Shown here: positions 42,836-51,197 of the stretch, piece by piece
How positions within the stretch are numbered: position 1 is the first letter of the stretch
How the letters are laid out: every line of letters begins with the position of its first letter
NCBI GenBank assembly: GCA_030697165.1
Contig: JAUYQQ010000022.1
Location: 310,001 to 374,000 of the forward strand
Origin: Acidobacteriota bacterium
GTDB lineage: Bacteria; Acidobacteriota; Vicinamibacteria; Vicinamibacterales; UBA2999
DNA: 64,000 nucleotides
Reading direction: 5' to 3'
Program-made: the position numbers and the translations under genes
Notes under the pieces: model-generated
The model's input: the letters and a program-made list of their open reading frames with translations, nothing else
Told to the model about the DNA's origin: nothing
The model's database searches: none

Positions 42836-43431
42836 TGTCACTGCCTGCGTCGCTTCAGGAACTGGTCGATCAGTTCAAGCGGCTGCCCGGCGTCGGCGCC
42901 AAGAGCGCGCAGCGGCTGGCGTTTCACGTGCTGCGCACGCCGCGCGAAGATGCCGAGCGGTTGTGCCAGGCGATCCGCGACGTCAAGGACCGGGTCACCT
43001 ATTGCACGACCTGCAACAACATCACCGACACCGATCCGTGCCTGATGTGCGGCGACGAGACCCGCGACCACCGCGTGATTTGCGTGGTGGAAGAGCCGCA
43101 GAACGTGAACGTGGTCGATCGCACCGGCGGGTTCAAGGGCGTGTTCCACGTGCTGATGGGCGCGATCTCGCCGTTGCAGGGCATCGGGCCCGACGACCTC
43201 AAGATCAAGGGGTTGTTGGCCCGCATTGGCGTGGACGGCGTCGATGAAGTGATCCTGGCCACCAATCCGACGGTCGAGGGCGAGGCCACGGCGATTTACC
43301 TGGCCCGCCTGCTGAAGCCGCTCGGGATTCGGGTCACGCGGATCGCCACCGGCATCCCGGTCGGCAGCGATCTCGACTATGCCGATGACCTGACGGTCGG
43401 GAAAGCCATGGACGGCCGCCGGGAAGTGTAG
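42835..43431 (+). CDS. recR: Recombination mediator RecR
   Basis: The 198-aa product has the helix-hairpin-helix [18 protein letters not shown], the C4 zinc finger [17 protein letters not shown], a Toprim domain ([46 protein letters not shown]) and the C-terminal Walker-like helix. RecR acts with RecO/RecF to load RecA at gaps. Start TAATG is shared with ybaB. Confidence 0.96.
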   Translation: MSLPASLQELVDQFKRLPGVGAKSAQRLAFHVLRTPREDAERLCQAIRDVKDRVTYCTTCNNITDTDPCLMCGDETRDHRVICVVEEPQNVNVVDRTGGFKGVFHVLMGAISPLQGIGPDDLKIKGLLARIGVDGVDEVILATNPTVEGEATAIYLARLLKPLGIRVTRIATGIPVGSDLDYADDLTVGKAMDGRREV

Positions 43432-43445
43432 AATTCGCCTACCCC

Positions 43446-44090
43446 ATGCTCCCCGCCGCATATCAGCTGCCAGCGGCCGCCGTCCTGATGGCCGGCGGCT
43501 TCGTCGCGTGTTTCTTTGGCTACCGCCTGTTCAAGGTGGTGCTGGGCATCTTCGGCTTCATCATCGGCGCGCTGGCGGCCAGTTCGGTGTTCGGCGCCAC
43601 TGACACCACCCCCATGGTGATCGCCGCCCTCGTTGGCGGCATTGCCGGCGCGGCCTTGCTGCTGGCGGCCTATTTCGTCGGCGTCGCGCTCGTCGGCGCC
43701 GGCATCGGCGCCCTCATCGTCAACTTGATCTGGACGCAGATCGAAGGCGACCCACACCCGGCCGTGGTGATCCTGTTCTCGGTCGCCGGTGCCGTGGGGG
43801 CGACGTGGCTGCAGCGCTACGTGATCATCCTGGGCACCGCGTTCGGCGGCGCGTGGACGTTGCTGGTGGGCGGCCTGGCCGTGATGGGCGACAGCGGGCC
43901 ACTCAAAGCCGCCGCCCAGGGCGACGTGTGGGTGGCGTATCCGCTGAACCCGGCGCCCGGCATGACCTGGCTGCCGTGGGCGTGGGTCGGACTTGGATTA
44001 GTCGGCACGGTGGTGCAGATGTTCTGGACCGGCGGCGACAAGGGCCGGGTCGTGAAGGCCAATAAGAAGAAAGGCCTGCCCAAGGACTAA
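43446..44090 (+). CDS. DUF4203/TMEM198-like multi-pass membrane protein
   Basis: The 214-aa product has seven hydrophobic segments with a repeating Gly-rich pattern (AAVLMAGGFVACFFGYRLFKVVLGIFGFIIGALAA; ALVGGIAGAALLLAAYFVGVALVGAGIGALIVNLIW, each cited in part) and a basic C-terminal tail KANKKKGLPKD. Function unknown. Its stop codon is the edge of a 19-bp inverted repeat shared with the convergent gene. Confidence 0.75.
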   Translation: MLPAAYQLPAAAVLMAGGFVACFFGYRLFKVVLGIFGFIIGALAASSVFGATDTTPMVIAALVGGIAGAALLLAAYFVGVALVGAGIGALIVNLIWTQIEGDPHPAVVILFSVAGAVGATWLQRYVIILGTAFGGAWTLLVGGLAVMGDSGPLKAAAQGDVWVAYPLNPAPGMTWLPWAWVGLGLVGTVVQMFWTGGDKGRVVKANKKKGLPKD

Positions 44091-44187
44091 CCACGAAGGA
44101 CACGAAGGAAACCGCGAAGCACGCGAATGCTTATTAGGTCAGGCTCCTTCGTGTCCTTCGTGATTTGACTTCGTGTCCTTCGTGGTT
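44089..44187. repeat. Inverted CCACGAAGGACACGAAG element between convergent genes
   Basis: The AACCACGAAGGACACGAAG arm (44089-44107) is perfectly inverted at 44169-44187; inside lies another CTTCGTGTCCTTCGTG copy (44147-44162). The right arm is translated as the FAD oxidoreductase tail (TTKDTKSNHEGHEGA). It may double as a bidirectional terminator. Confidence 0.85.
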
Positions 44188-45170
44188 GCGTTGGCTGCGG
44201 CAAGCCCGCTCAGAAACGCATCCTCAATTCGCGTCCCCAGGCACCAATCCCCACACACCGTGATTCCCGCGTGATGGAACGCGCCCACCGCCAGCGGCGG
44301 ATCCGCGAGGGCGTAGCGCCAGCGGTGCGCGGTGGCGTAGAACGCGCGTGGCAAGCCCTGCGGGATGAGGTCGTGAAACGCCTCCATCAGGAACGAACCG
44401 ACCACTTCGGGATCGTCATCGAGATGCGCGGCGCTCCACGACGCCGTGGCGTGCAGCACCCACGCCTCGACCTTCCACTCGCGCTTCGGCTTCGACTGGT
44501 TGCGCGCCACCCACCCAAGGGGACTGCCGTGCACGAACGCCGCGTCGAACCGCGCCGGCACTCGCTCTTCGAAGGCCGCCAGCACCGCCCAGCACGGACG
44601 CATGGCGACCGGCGCCAGGGCCGCGGCCAGTTCAGGAATGTCCGCCACCAGCGGTTTCGCTTGGTCGGCCGCGACGGCGAGAATCACGCGGTCGAACTTA
44701 CCGAGGTCAGGTTCCAGGATCAATGTGGTGTCCGGCTTTAGCCGGACCTGCTCCACGCGTTGCTCGTAGCGCACCTCGACCCCTGCGGCCAGTGACGCCG
44801 CGAGCGCGCTCATGCCGGGAATGCCGACGTACCGCGCGGTCGTGGCCGGCACGTCTTCCCACCCTTCGCTATCGAAGCTGACGATGCGTCCGTCCCACTT
44901 CGCGGCGATGCGCTCGCGCAGCCAGCCGTCGACGACGACTTGGAATCGCGGGTCGCGGACGGTGAAGTACTGCGCGCCGTGATCGAAGGCGAGCGTGGCG
45001 CCACGAGCGCTCTTCGGCATCTCGATGCCGTCCACCCGCCGCGTGGCCGCGCGCCCACCAGCCCCTCGCGCGCGCTCGAACACCACGACCTGGTGGCCGC
45101 GTTTGCGAAGTTCAGCAGCGGCCGACAGCCCCGCAATGCCTGCACCAACGATCGCGCACTTTAACGCCAT
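44139..45170 (-). CDS. Renalase-like FAD/NAD(P)-dependent oxidoreductase
   Basis: The 343-aa product has the N-terminal Rossmann dinucleotide motif VGAGIAGLSAAAELRKRGHQVVVFERARGAGGR, FDHGAQYFTVRDPRF, and the C-terminal FAD motif GITVCGDWCLGTRIEDAFLSGLAAA. This matches amine-oxidase/renalase-type small flavoproteins. An internal loop contains VRLKPDTTL (codons in 44721-44750) from a dispersed hairpin repeat, and the last 15 residues come from another repeat. Both lie outside the motifs. Confidence 0.85.
   Translation of the reverse strand: MALKCAIVGAGIAGLSAAAELRKRGHQVVVFERARGAGGRAATRRVDGIEMPKSARGATLAFDHGAQYFTVRDPRFQVVVDGWLRERIAAKWDGRIVSFDSEGWEDVPATTARYVGIPGMSALAASLAAGVEVRYEQRVEQVRLKPDTTLILEPDLGKFDRVILAVAADQAKPLVADIPELAAALAPVAMRPCWAVLAAFEERVPARFDAAFVHGSPLGWVARNQSKPKREWKVEAWVLHATASWSAAHLDDDPEVVGSFLMEAFHDLIPQGLPRAFYATAHRWRYALADPPLAVGAFHHAGITVCGDWCLGTRIEDAFLSGLAAANATTKDTKSNHEGHEGA
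44721..44750. repeat. Dispersed hairpin repeat inside the FAD oxidoreductase
   Basis: CAATGTGGTGTCCGGCTTTA then GCCGGACCTG. The GTCCGGCT/AGCCGGAC stem is read in frame as QVRLKPDTTL on the minus strand. Confidence 0.85.
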
Positions 45171-45195
45171 GACGCCGTCGCGATCCTCTGCTTCT

Positions 45196-46563
45196 TCAAA
45201 TCCCTGCGAACCGGGCGGTGAAGTGTCTCAGCACCTTGGGCGCCGAGACCATCCGGTAGCCACGCAGCCGATCCTTCGCGCGCGCCACCTCCAGTACGGC
45301 CTCGGCCACGTAATCGATGTGCGACTGCGTGTAGACGCGCCGGGGGATCGCCAGCCGGACCAGGTCCATCGCCGCGGCGGTCTCCGAGCCGTCCGGACGC
45401 AGCCCGAACATCACCGTCCCGATCTCGACGCTGCGGACCCCGGCTTCGAGATAGAGGGCGTTGGCGAGCGCGATTCCCGGGTAGGCGAGCGGCGGAATGG
45501 CGGGCAGCAGCGCCCGGGCGTCGATGTAGATGGCATGGCCGCCGGCCGGCTGGATGATCGGCACCCCGCCCGCGATCAGCTTCTCGGCCAGGTACTCCGT
45601 AGAGCGGATGCGGTAATGCAGGTACGGCTCCTCGACCACTTCCTCCAGGCCGCGCGCGATCGCCTCGAGGTCGTAGCCGGCCAGTCCGCCGTAAGTGGGG
45701 AAGCCCTCGGTGAGGATCAGCAGGTTCCTGGCGTTCTCGGCCCACGCCTCGTCGTTCATCGCCAGGAAGCCGCCGATGTTGGCCAGGCCGTCCTTCTTGG
45801 CTGACATGGTGCAGCCGTCGGCCAGCGAGAACATCTCCTGCGCGATCGCCTTCGGCCTCCGTCCCGACTGCCCGGCCTCGCGGGTCTTGATGAACCACGC
45901 GTTCTCGGCAAACCGGCACGCGTCGAGGAAGAACGGCTTGCGGTAACGGTCGCAGAGCGCGCGGACGCCGCGCAAGTTCTCGAGCGAGACGGGCTGGCCG
46001 CCGCCGGAGTTGTTGGTGACCGTCACCATGACGAGCGGGACGCGGTCGCCGTGCTCGTCGAGCAGTTGCTCCAGGAGGTCCAGGTCGAGGTTGCCCTTGA
46101 ACGGGTGGATCAGTGACGGCACCCGGCCTTCGGCGATCACCAGGTCGCGTGCTTCCGCGCCTTCGACCTCGATGTTCGCGCGGGTCGTGTCGAAGTGGTT
46201 GTTGTTCGCAACGATGTCGCCGGGTTTCAGTACGGTGTGGAACAGGATGCGCTCGGCGGCGCGGCCCTGGTGCGTCGGGATGATGTGCCGCAGGCCGGTC
46301 AGGTCGCGCACGGCACCCTCGAACCGGTAGAACGAGCGGCTGCCGGCATAGGACTCGTCGCCCTGCATCAGCGCGCCCCACTGGGCCGACGACATGGCGC
46401 CGGTCCCCGAATCGGTGAGCAGGTCGATCAGCACGTCATCGGCGTGCAGCCCGAACACGTTGTAGCCGGCGGCCTCGAGTGCCGCCTCGCGCTCGGCCCG
46501 GGTCGTGAACTTGATGGCTTCAACCGACTTGATCCGGAACGGCTCGATGATGATGGAGCGCAT
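45196..46563 (-). CDS. tnaA: Tryptophanase / tyrosine phenol-lyase family PLP enzyme
   Basis: The 455-aa product starts at MRSIIIEPFRIKSVEAI (ATG 46563). Family landmarks: LLTDSGTGAMSSAQWGALMQGDESYAGSRSFY, THQGRAAE, TVTNNSGGGQPVS, LDACRFAENAWFI, the PLP Lys in TMSAKKDGLANIGG, and LRHFTARF at the end. The EAGVRSVEIG stretch follows tryptophanase (EIG) rather than tyrosine phenol-lyase (ERG with the substrate Arg), so an indole-forming tryptophanase is favoured. No tnaC leader or tnaB permease is adjacent. Confidence 0.82.
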   Translation of the reverse strand: MRSIIIEPFRIKSVEAIKFTTRAEREAALEAAGYNVFGLHADDVLIDLLTDSGTGAMSSAQWGALMQGDESYAGSRSFYRFEGAVRDLTGLRHIIPTHQGRAAERILFHTVLKPGDIVANNNHFDTTRANIEVEGAEARDLVIAEGRVPSLIHPFKGNLDLDLLEQLLDEHGDRVPLVMVTVTNNSGGGQPVSLENLRGVRALCDRYRKPFFLDACRFAENAWFIKTREAGQSGRRPKAIAQEMFSLADGCTMSAKKDGLANIGGFLAMNDEAWAENARNLLILTEGFPTYGGLAGYDLEAIARGLEEVVEEPYLHYRIRSTEYLAEKLIAGGVPIIQPAGGHAIYIDARALLPAIPPLAYPGIALANALYLEAGVRSVEIGTVMFGLRPDGSETAAAMDLVRLAIPRRVYTQSHIDYVAEAVLEVARAKDRLRGYRMVSAPKVLRHFTARFAGI

Positions 46564-46627
46564 GGACCGATTGTGGCACTTCTTGCCTGCTATACTCCGG
46601 CCCGATGACAGGGGCCCGGTCCTGACC

Positions 46628-48118
46628 ATGCCACCGCCGGTCCTCGAGATGCGCGGAATTCGCAAGCGGTTTCCCGGCGTCGCCGCCCTGGACGAAGTCG
46701 ACTTGACGGTCCACGCCGGCGAAGTGCACGTGTTGCTCGGCGAGAATGGCGCCGGCAAATCCACGCTCATCAAGATACTGAGCGGCGCTGAGCGCCGCGA
46801 TGCGGGCGAGATTCGCTGGCACGGCGAGGCGGTCGACATTCCTCATCCGGGTGCCGCGCTCGACCTCGGCATTCGCGTCATCTACCAGGAGCTGAACCTG
46901 GTGCCGCAGCTGTCGGTGGCCGAGAACATGTTTCTCGGCGCCATCCCCACCCGGTGGGGGGGCGTCATCGACTGGCGCGAACTGCACCGCCGGGCGGCGC
47001 GGCTGCTGGCCGAGTGGGGAATGGCGATGGCGCCCGATACCCCGTTGCACCGGCTTGGTCTCGGGCAACGCCAGATGGTCGAGATCGCCAAGGCCCTGGC
47101 CACGGAGGCCTCGGTGCTGGTCATGGACGAGCCGACGTCCGCCCTCACGTCGACCGAAGTGGACCAGCTGGCCGCCCTCGTGGCGCGTCTGGTCGCGCGC
47201 GGGGTTGCCGTGATCTACATCACCCATCGGCTCGACGAGGTCTACCGCATCGGGCATCGCGTGACGGTCTTGCGCGACGGCCGCCGCGTCGCGACCAGCT
47301 TGCTGACCGACGTGACGCTGCCCGAACTGGTGCGGCAGATGGCCAACCGCGACATCGGCGAGCACTTCCCGCGGGTTCGCACGGCGCCTGGCGCCGAGCT
47401 GTTGCGGGTCGAGGGCCTCGGCCGTCGCGGCGCCCTGGCCGACATCAGCTTCCACGTGCGGGCCGGAGAAGTCGTCGGCGTCGGCGGGCTGCTCGGCGCC
47501 GGCCGCACCGAACTGGCGCGCGTGCTGGCGGGGGCCGACCGCGCCGACCGCGGCCGCATGTTCGTGGACGGCCGCGAGGTGAGCTGCCGGACGCCGGCCG
47601 CCGCGATTACCCACCGCATCGGGCTGCTGCCGGAGGATCGCCAGGCACACGGCCTGATCGGCGGGTCGACGATCGCCCGAAACATGGCGCTGCCGCATGC
47701 CGGCCGGCTGGCGCCGTACGGGTTCCTGCCTGGGGGCTGCGAGGCGGCCCTTGCCGCCCCGCTCGTGGCGCAACTGCGCATCAAGGGCACGGCCACCCAG
47801 CCGGTGCGGTTGTTGAGCGGCGGCAACCAGCAGAAGGTCGTTCTCGGCAAGTGGCTGGCCGGCGACGCGCGGATCTTCATTTTCGATGAGCCGACCCGCG
47901 GCGTCGATGTGGGCGCGAAGGTCGAGATCTACCACTTGATGAACCAGCTCACCGCCGCGGGCGCCGGCATTCTCATGATCTCGTCTGAACTGCCCGAGTT
48001 GCTCGGCATGAGCGACCGCATCCTGGTGATGCATCGGGGGCGCCTGCACGCCGAATTTCAATCGGCCGACGCCACAGAGGATCGCGTGGTGTCGGCCGCC
48101 CTGGGACTGGCCTCGTGA
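46628..48118 (+). CDS. Sugar ABC transporter ATP-binding protein (RbsA/MglA type)
   Basis: The 496-aa protein has duplicated cassettes: NBD1 GENGAGKST, LGLGQRQMVEIAKAL, MDEPTSAL; NBD2 with the degenerate Walker A GLLGAGRTEL, LSGGNQQK, FDEPTRGVDVG. This asymmetry is typical of CUT2 (ribose/galactose/inositol) importers. The permease starts within its stop (GTGA). ATG 46628 is chosen; the open frame upstream is not protein-like. Confidence 0.93.
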   Translation: MPPPVLEMRGIRKRFPGVAALDEVDLTVHAGEVHVLLGENGAGKSTLIKILSGAERRDAGEIRWHGEAVDIPHPGAALDLGIRVIYQELNLVPQLSVAENMFLGAIPTRWGGVIDWRELHRRAARLLAEWGMAMAPDTPLHRLGLGQRQMVEIAKALATEASVLVMDEPTSALTSTEVDQLAALVARLVARGVAVIYITHRLDEVYRIGHRVTVLRDGRRVATSLLTDVTLPELVRQMANRDIGEHFPRVRTAPGAELLRVEGLGRRGALADISFHVRAGEVVGVGGLLGAGRTELARVLAGADRADRGRMFVDGREVSCRTPAAAITHRIGLLPEDRQAHGLIGGSTIARNMALPHAGRLAPYGFLPGGCEAALAAPLVAQLRIKGTATQPVRLLSGGNQQKVVLGKWLAGDARIFIFDEPTRGVDVGAKVEIYHLMNQLTAAGAGILMISSELPELLGMSDRILVMHRGRLHAEFQSADATEDRVVSAALGLAS

Positions 48119-49059
48119 GCCGTCCCGGCCCCCTGTCGCGCGCCCGCCAATACGGCACCGTGCTCGCGCTCGTGGGCCTGTCGGCGGCGCTGTGGGCGCT
48201 GACCCCCTACTTCCTGACCGTGCCCAACCTGTTGAATATCGCCGAGCAGACCAGCATCAACGCGATCGTCGCGGTCGGCATGACCTACGTGATCGTGTCG
48301 GGGGGCATCGACCTCTCGGTGGGGTCGATCGTCGCGCTCTCGGGCGTGGTTCTGGGCGTGTCACTGCAGGGCGGATTCCCGCTGCCGGTCGCGCTCGCCC
48401 TGGCGCTCGGCGCCGGCGCGGCTTGCGGCCTCGTGAATGGCGCCCTCGTCAGCCTGGGCCGCCTGCCGCCCTTCATCGTCACTCTGGGGATGATGAGCAT
48501 AGCTCGCGGTGCCGCGCTGGTGTTCACCGAGGGCCGGCCGGTGTCTGGCTTCGATCCCGGGTTCCGCGCGGTGGCCACCGGCGAGGTGCTGGGAGTCCCG
48601 GCCCCAATCGTGGTGACGGTCGTCGTGTATCTGATCGCGCACGCCGTGCTCACGCGCACGACGTTCGGGCGCTACGTCTACGCGATTGGCGGCAACGAAG
48701 AAGCCACCCGCCTGTCCGGCGTCACCGTCCGGCTCCACAAAACGATCGTCTACGGAGTGTCGGGCCTGGCGAGCGCCGTGGCGGCCGTCATCCTCACGGC
48801 CCGGCTGAACTCGGCCCAGCCGATCGCCGGCATGATGTACGAACTGGACGCAATTGCCGCCACTGTCATTGGCGGCACGAGCCTCATGGGCGGCGAGGGG
48901 AGGCTGGCCGGAACCCTGGTCGGCGCCCTCATCATGGGGGTGCTTCGCAACGGCCTGAACCTGCTGGGCGTGTCGTCGTTTCTCCAGCAGATTGTCATCG
49001 GCGTCGTGATCATTGCTGCCGTACTGGTCGATACCGTGTTAAAACGCCACAGGAACTGA
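48115..49059 (+). CDS. CUT2 ABC transporter permease (RbsC-like)
   Basis: The 314-aa product starts at GTG 48115. About eight to ten membrane helices and CUT2 motifs: NIAEQTSINAIVAVGMTYVIVSGGIDLSVGS, RTTFGRYVYAIGGNEEATRLSGV (EAA-like coupling loop), AIAATVIGGTSLMGGEGR. Forms the channel with the preceding ATPase and the lipoprotein-type binding protein that follows. Confidence 0.94.
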   Translation: MSRPGPLSRARQYGTVLALVGLSAALWALTPYFLTVPNLLNIAEQTSINAIVAVGMTYVIVSGGIDLSVGSIVALSGVVLGVSLQGGFPLPVALALALGAGAACGLVNGALVSLGRLPPFIVTLGMMSIARGAALVFTEGRPVSGFDPGFRAVATGEVLGVPAPIVVTVVVYLIAHAVLTRTTFGRYVYAIGGNEEATRLSGVTVRLHKTIVYGVSGLASAVAAVILTARLNSAQPIAGMMYELDAIAATVIGGTSLMGGEGRLAGTLVGALIMGVLRNGLNLLGVSSFLQQIVIGVVIIAAVLVDTVLKRHRN

Positions 49060-49062
49060 TCC

Positions 49063-50010
49063 ATGCGCACCCGGACCGTGCTCGTCGTGGCCGCCCTGGC
49101 GGCCGTGTCGTCGTCGTGCAACCGCGAAGCGCCGGGCGGCGATGCCAGGCCGAAGGTGGCGCTGGTGCTCAAGACGCTGAACCATCCGTTCTTCGTCGAG
49201 ATGCGCAGTGGCGCCCAGGAAGCGGCCGACCGGCTGGGCGTTCAGCTGGAAGTGCAGGCGGCCGAGCGCGAAATCGACGTCGAGAAGCAGATGCAGATCG
49301 TCGAAAACCTGATCCAGGCGCGGATCCAGGCCCTGGTGATCGCGCCGAGCGGCTCGCGCGAGATCGTCGCCGCGCTCGTGAAGGCCCGCGACGCGACGGT
49401 CCCGATCGTGATCGTCGATACGCGCCTGGACGAGGCGACGGCCGAGGCCGCCGGTGTCAGGCCCGCCACGTTTGTCGGCTCCGACAACTACGAAGGCGGC
49501 AAGCTCGCCGGCGCGTTCCTGGCCGCGGCCGCCGGCGGCAAGGCGCGGGTGGCGATTCTCGAGGGCATTCCCGGCCACGAAACCGGCGATTCGCGACTGC
49601 GGGGGTTTCGCGACGCGATCAAGAATTCGCCGGGCATCACCATCGTGGCGTCGCAGCCGGCCAACTGGGAACGCGACCAGGGGTTCTCGGTCTTCCAGAA
49701 CATGATGCAGGCACAGGCCGACATCGACGCGGTGTTCGCGGCCAGCGACCTGATGGCGCTTGGCGCCATCGAGGCCATCGCCGCCGCCGGCAAGACCGGC
49801 ACCATCCGGGTCGTCGGGTTCGACGCGCTCGACGATGCGAAGAAGGCGATCGCGCAGGGAACGATGCTGGCGTCGGTGGCACAGTTTCCCTTCGAGATGG
49901 GCCAGGTTGCCGTCGAGAGCGCGGTGAAAGTGATGCGGGGAGAGACCGTGCCGGCCAGCATCATGGTGCGGCTGGAAATGGTGACGCAAGCATCGTTGTC
50001 GCGGCCGTGA
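49063..50010 (+). CDS. CUT2 substrate-binding lipoprotein (RbsB-like)
   Basis: The 315-aa product has a lipoprotein signal (lipobox SSSC, Cys at about 19). Periplasmic-binding-protein type 1 fold: VALVLKTLNHPFFVEMRSGAQEAADRLG, NLIQARIQALVIAPS, FVGSDNYEGGKLAGAF, GHETGDSRLRGFRD, FAASDLMALGAIEAI, VVGFDALDDAKKAI. Membrane-anchored binding protein in a didermal cell. The substrate is probably a pentose, hexose or cyclitol. Confidence 0.92.
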   Translation: MRTRTVLVVAALAAVSSSCNREAPGGDARPKVALVLKTLNHPFFVEMRSGAQEAADRLGVQLEVQAAEREIDVEKQMQIVENLIQARIQALVIAPSGSREIVAALVKARDATVPIVIVDTRLDEATAEAAGVRPATFVGSDNYEGGKLAGAFLAAAAGGKARVAILEGIPGHETGDSRLRGFRDAIKNSPGITIVASQPANWERDQGFSVFQNMMQAQADIDAVFAASDLMALGAIEAIAAAGKTGTIRVVGFDALDDAKKAIAQGTMLASVAQFPFEMGQVAVESAVKVMRGETVPASIMVRLEMVTQASLSRP

Positions 50011-50040
50011 GCGGCCGGCGCGAAAAACGCTGAGGGACGC

Positions 50041-51060
50041 ATGGCGAGATTGAACGTGGGAGTGATCGGCGCCGGCCGGCTGGGCAAGGTCTACGTCCGC
50101 GACCTGGCCGGTCGCATTACCGAGACCCGCGTGGTTGCGGTGGCCGACCGGGTCGAGGCCCTGGCCCAGTCGATTGCCGCCGAGTTCGAGGTGCCGAGGG
50201 CCTATACCGACCCGTTGGACCTGATCGCCGATCCGGCGGTTGACGCCATCGTGATCGTGACGCCAACCCATACCCATGGGGCACTCGCGATCGCGGCGGC
50301 CGGGAGCCGGAAGCCGACGTTTTGCGAGAAGCCGCCGGCGTTGTCGCTGCAGGAAATCGCCGCGATGAAGACCGCGATCGACCGGTCGGGCGGGTTCTTC
50401 CAGATGGGGTTCATGCGCCGTTTCGATCCCGGCTATGCCGCCGCCAAGCAACAGATCGAGGCCGGCCGCATCGGCATGCCCCTGGTGTTCAAGGCCACTT
50501 CGCGTGACCCGTTCCGGCCGAGCCTCGAGTATGCCAACCCGGCGAGCAGCGGCGGCATGCTGATCGACATGGGCATTCACGACTTCGACCTGGCGCGCTG
50601 GTTCATGGGCGAGGTCCGCTCGGTGGCGGCGATCGGCGCGACCATCGCCTATCCCGAACTGGCGACCGTCGGGGATATCGACAATGCCATTGCCAGCCTG
50701 ACCTTCGCCAGCGGCAAGCTGGGGGTCGTGGACCTCACGCGCAGCGGCATTTACGGCTACGACATTGCCACCGAGATCCTCGGCCTGGAGGGCACCATAC
50801 GGATCGGTTACCTGCGCGAGACGCCGATCACGATCATGACCAAGGCGCACGGCGTGTCCCACGACACCGTGCCGTATTTCATCGAGCGTTTCCGCGACGC
50901 CTACACGAATCAACTGCAGAACTTCGCCCAGAACGTGCTGCTCGGCCGGGACGCGCCGGTCACGATCGACGATGGGATGGAAGCGCTGCGGGTGGGCCTG
51001 GCGGCGACGCGCGCGCGCGAAACGGGCGCCACCGTCCTGGTGTCCGAGGTTACGAAATGA
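50041..51060 (+). CDS. Gfo/Idh/MocA oxidoreductase, inositol 2-dehydrogenase-like
   Basis: The 339-aa product has the N-terminal NAD fold GVIGAGRLGKVYVRDL, CEKPPAL (catalytic Lys), and the C-terminal EKP-following MRRFDPGYAAAK and SSGGMLIDMGIHDFDLARW (catalytic Asp/His). The GIHDFDLARW wording resembles IolG/inositol dehydrogenases. It lies 30 bp after the transporter genes, which suggests oxidation of the imported sugar or cyclitol. The substrate is inferred only. Confidence 0.88.
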   Translation: MARLNVGVIGAGRLGKVYVRDLAGRITETRVVAVADRVEALAQSIAAEFEVPRAYTDPLDLIADPAVDAIVIVTPTHTHGALAIAAAGSRKPTFCEKPPALSLQEIAAMKTAIDRSGGFFQMGFMRRFDPGYAAAKQQIEAGRIGMPLVFKATSRDPFRPSLEYANPASSGGMLIDMGIHDFDLARWFMGEVRSVAAIGATIAYPELATVGDIDNAIASLTFASGKLGVVDLTRSGIYGYDIATEILGLEGTIRIGYLRETPITIMTKAHGVSHDTVPYFIERFRDAYTNQLQNFAQNVLLGRDAPVTIDDGMEALRVGLAATRARETGATVLVSEVTK

Positions 51061-51197
51061 GGCCGCTCGGCCTGGCCGTCGGCAGTCTGTCGTCGCAACG
51101 TTACACTTTCGACCGAACCGGCGATGTATAACTGGCCTGTAAATCGTCGGCGTTCACGAGTTCCCTCGGGCTCGGCCAGAAGATTGAGGACAAATCA

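Noticed and set aside
46520-50913. Very long alternative frames over the sugar transporter genes (513, 613 and 624 codons)
   Set aside because: They are shadows produced by GC3 bias. The annotated frames carry all ABC, binding-protein and dehydrogenase motifs.
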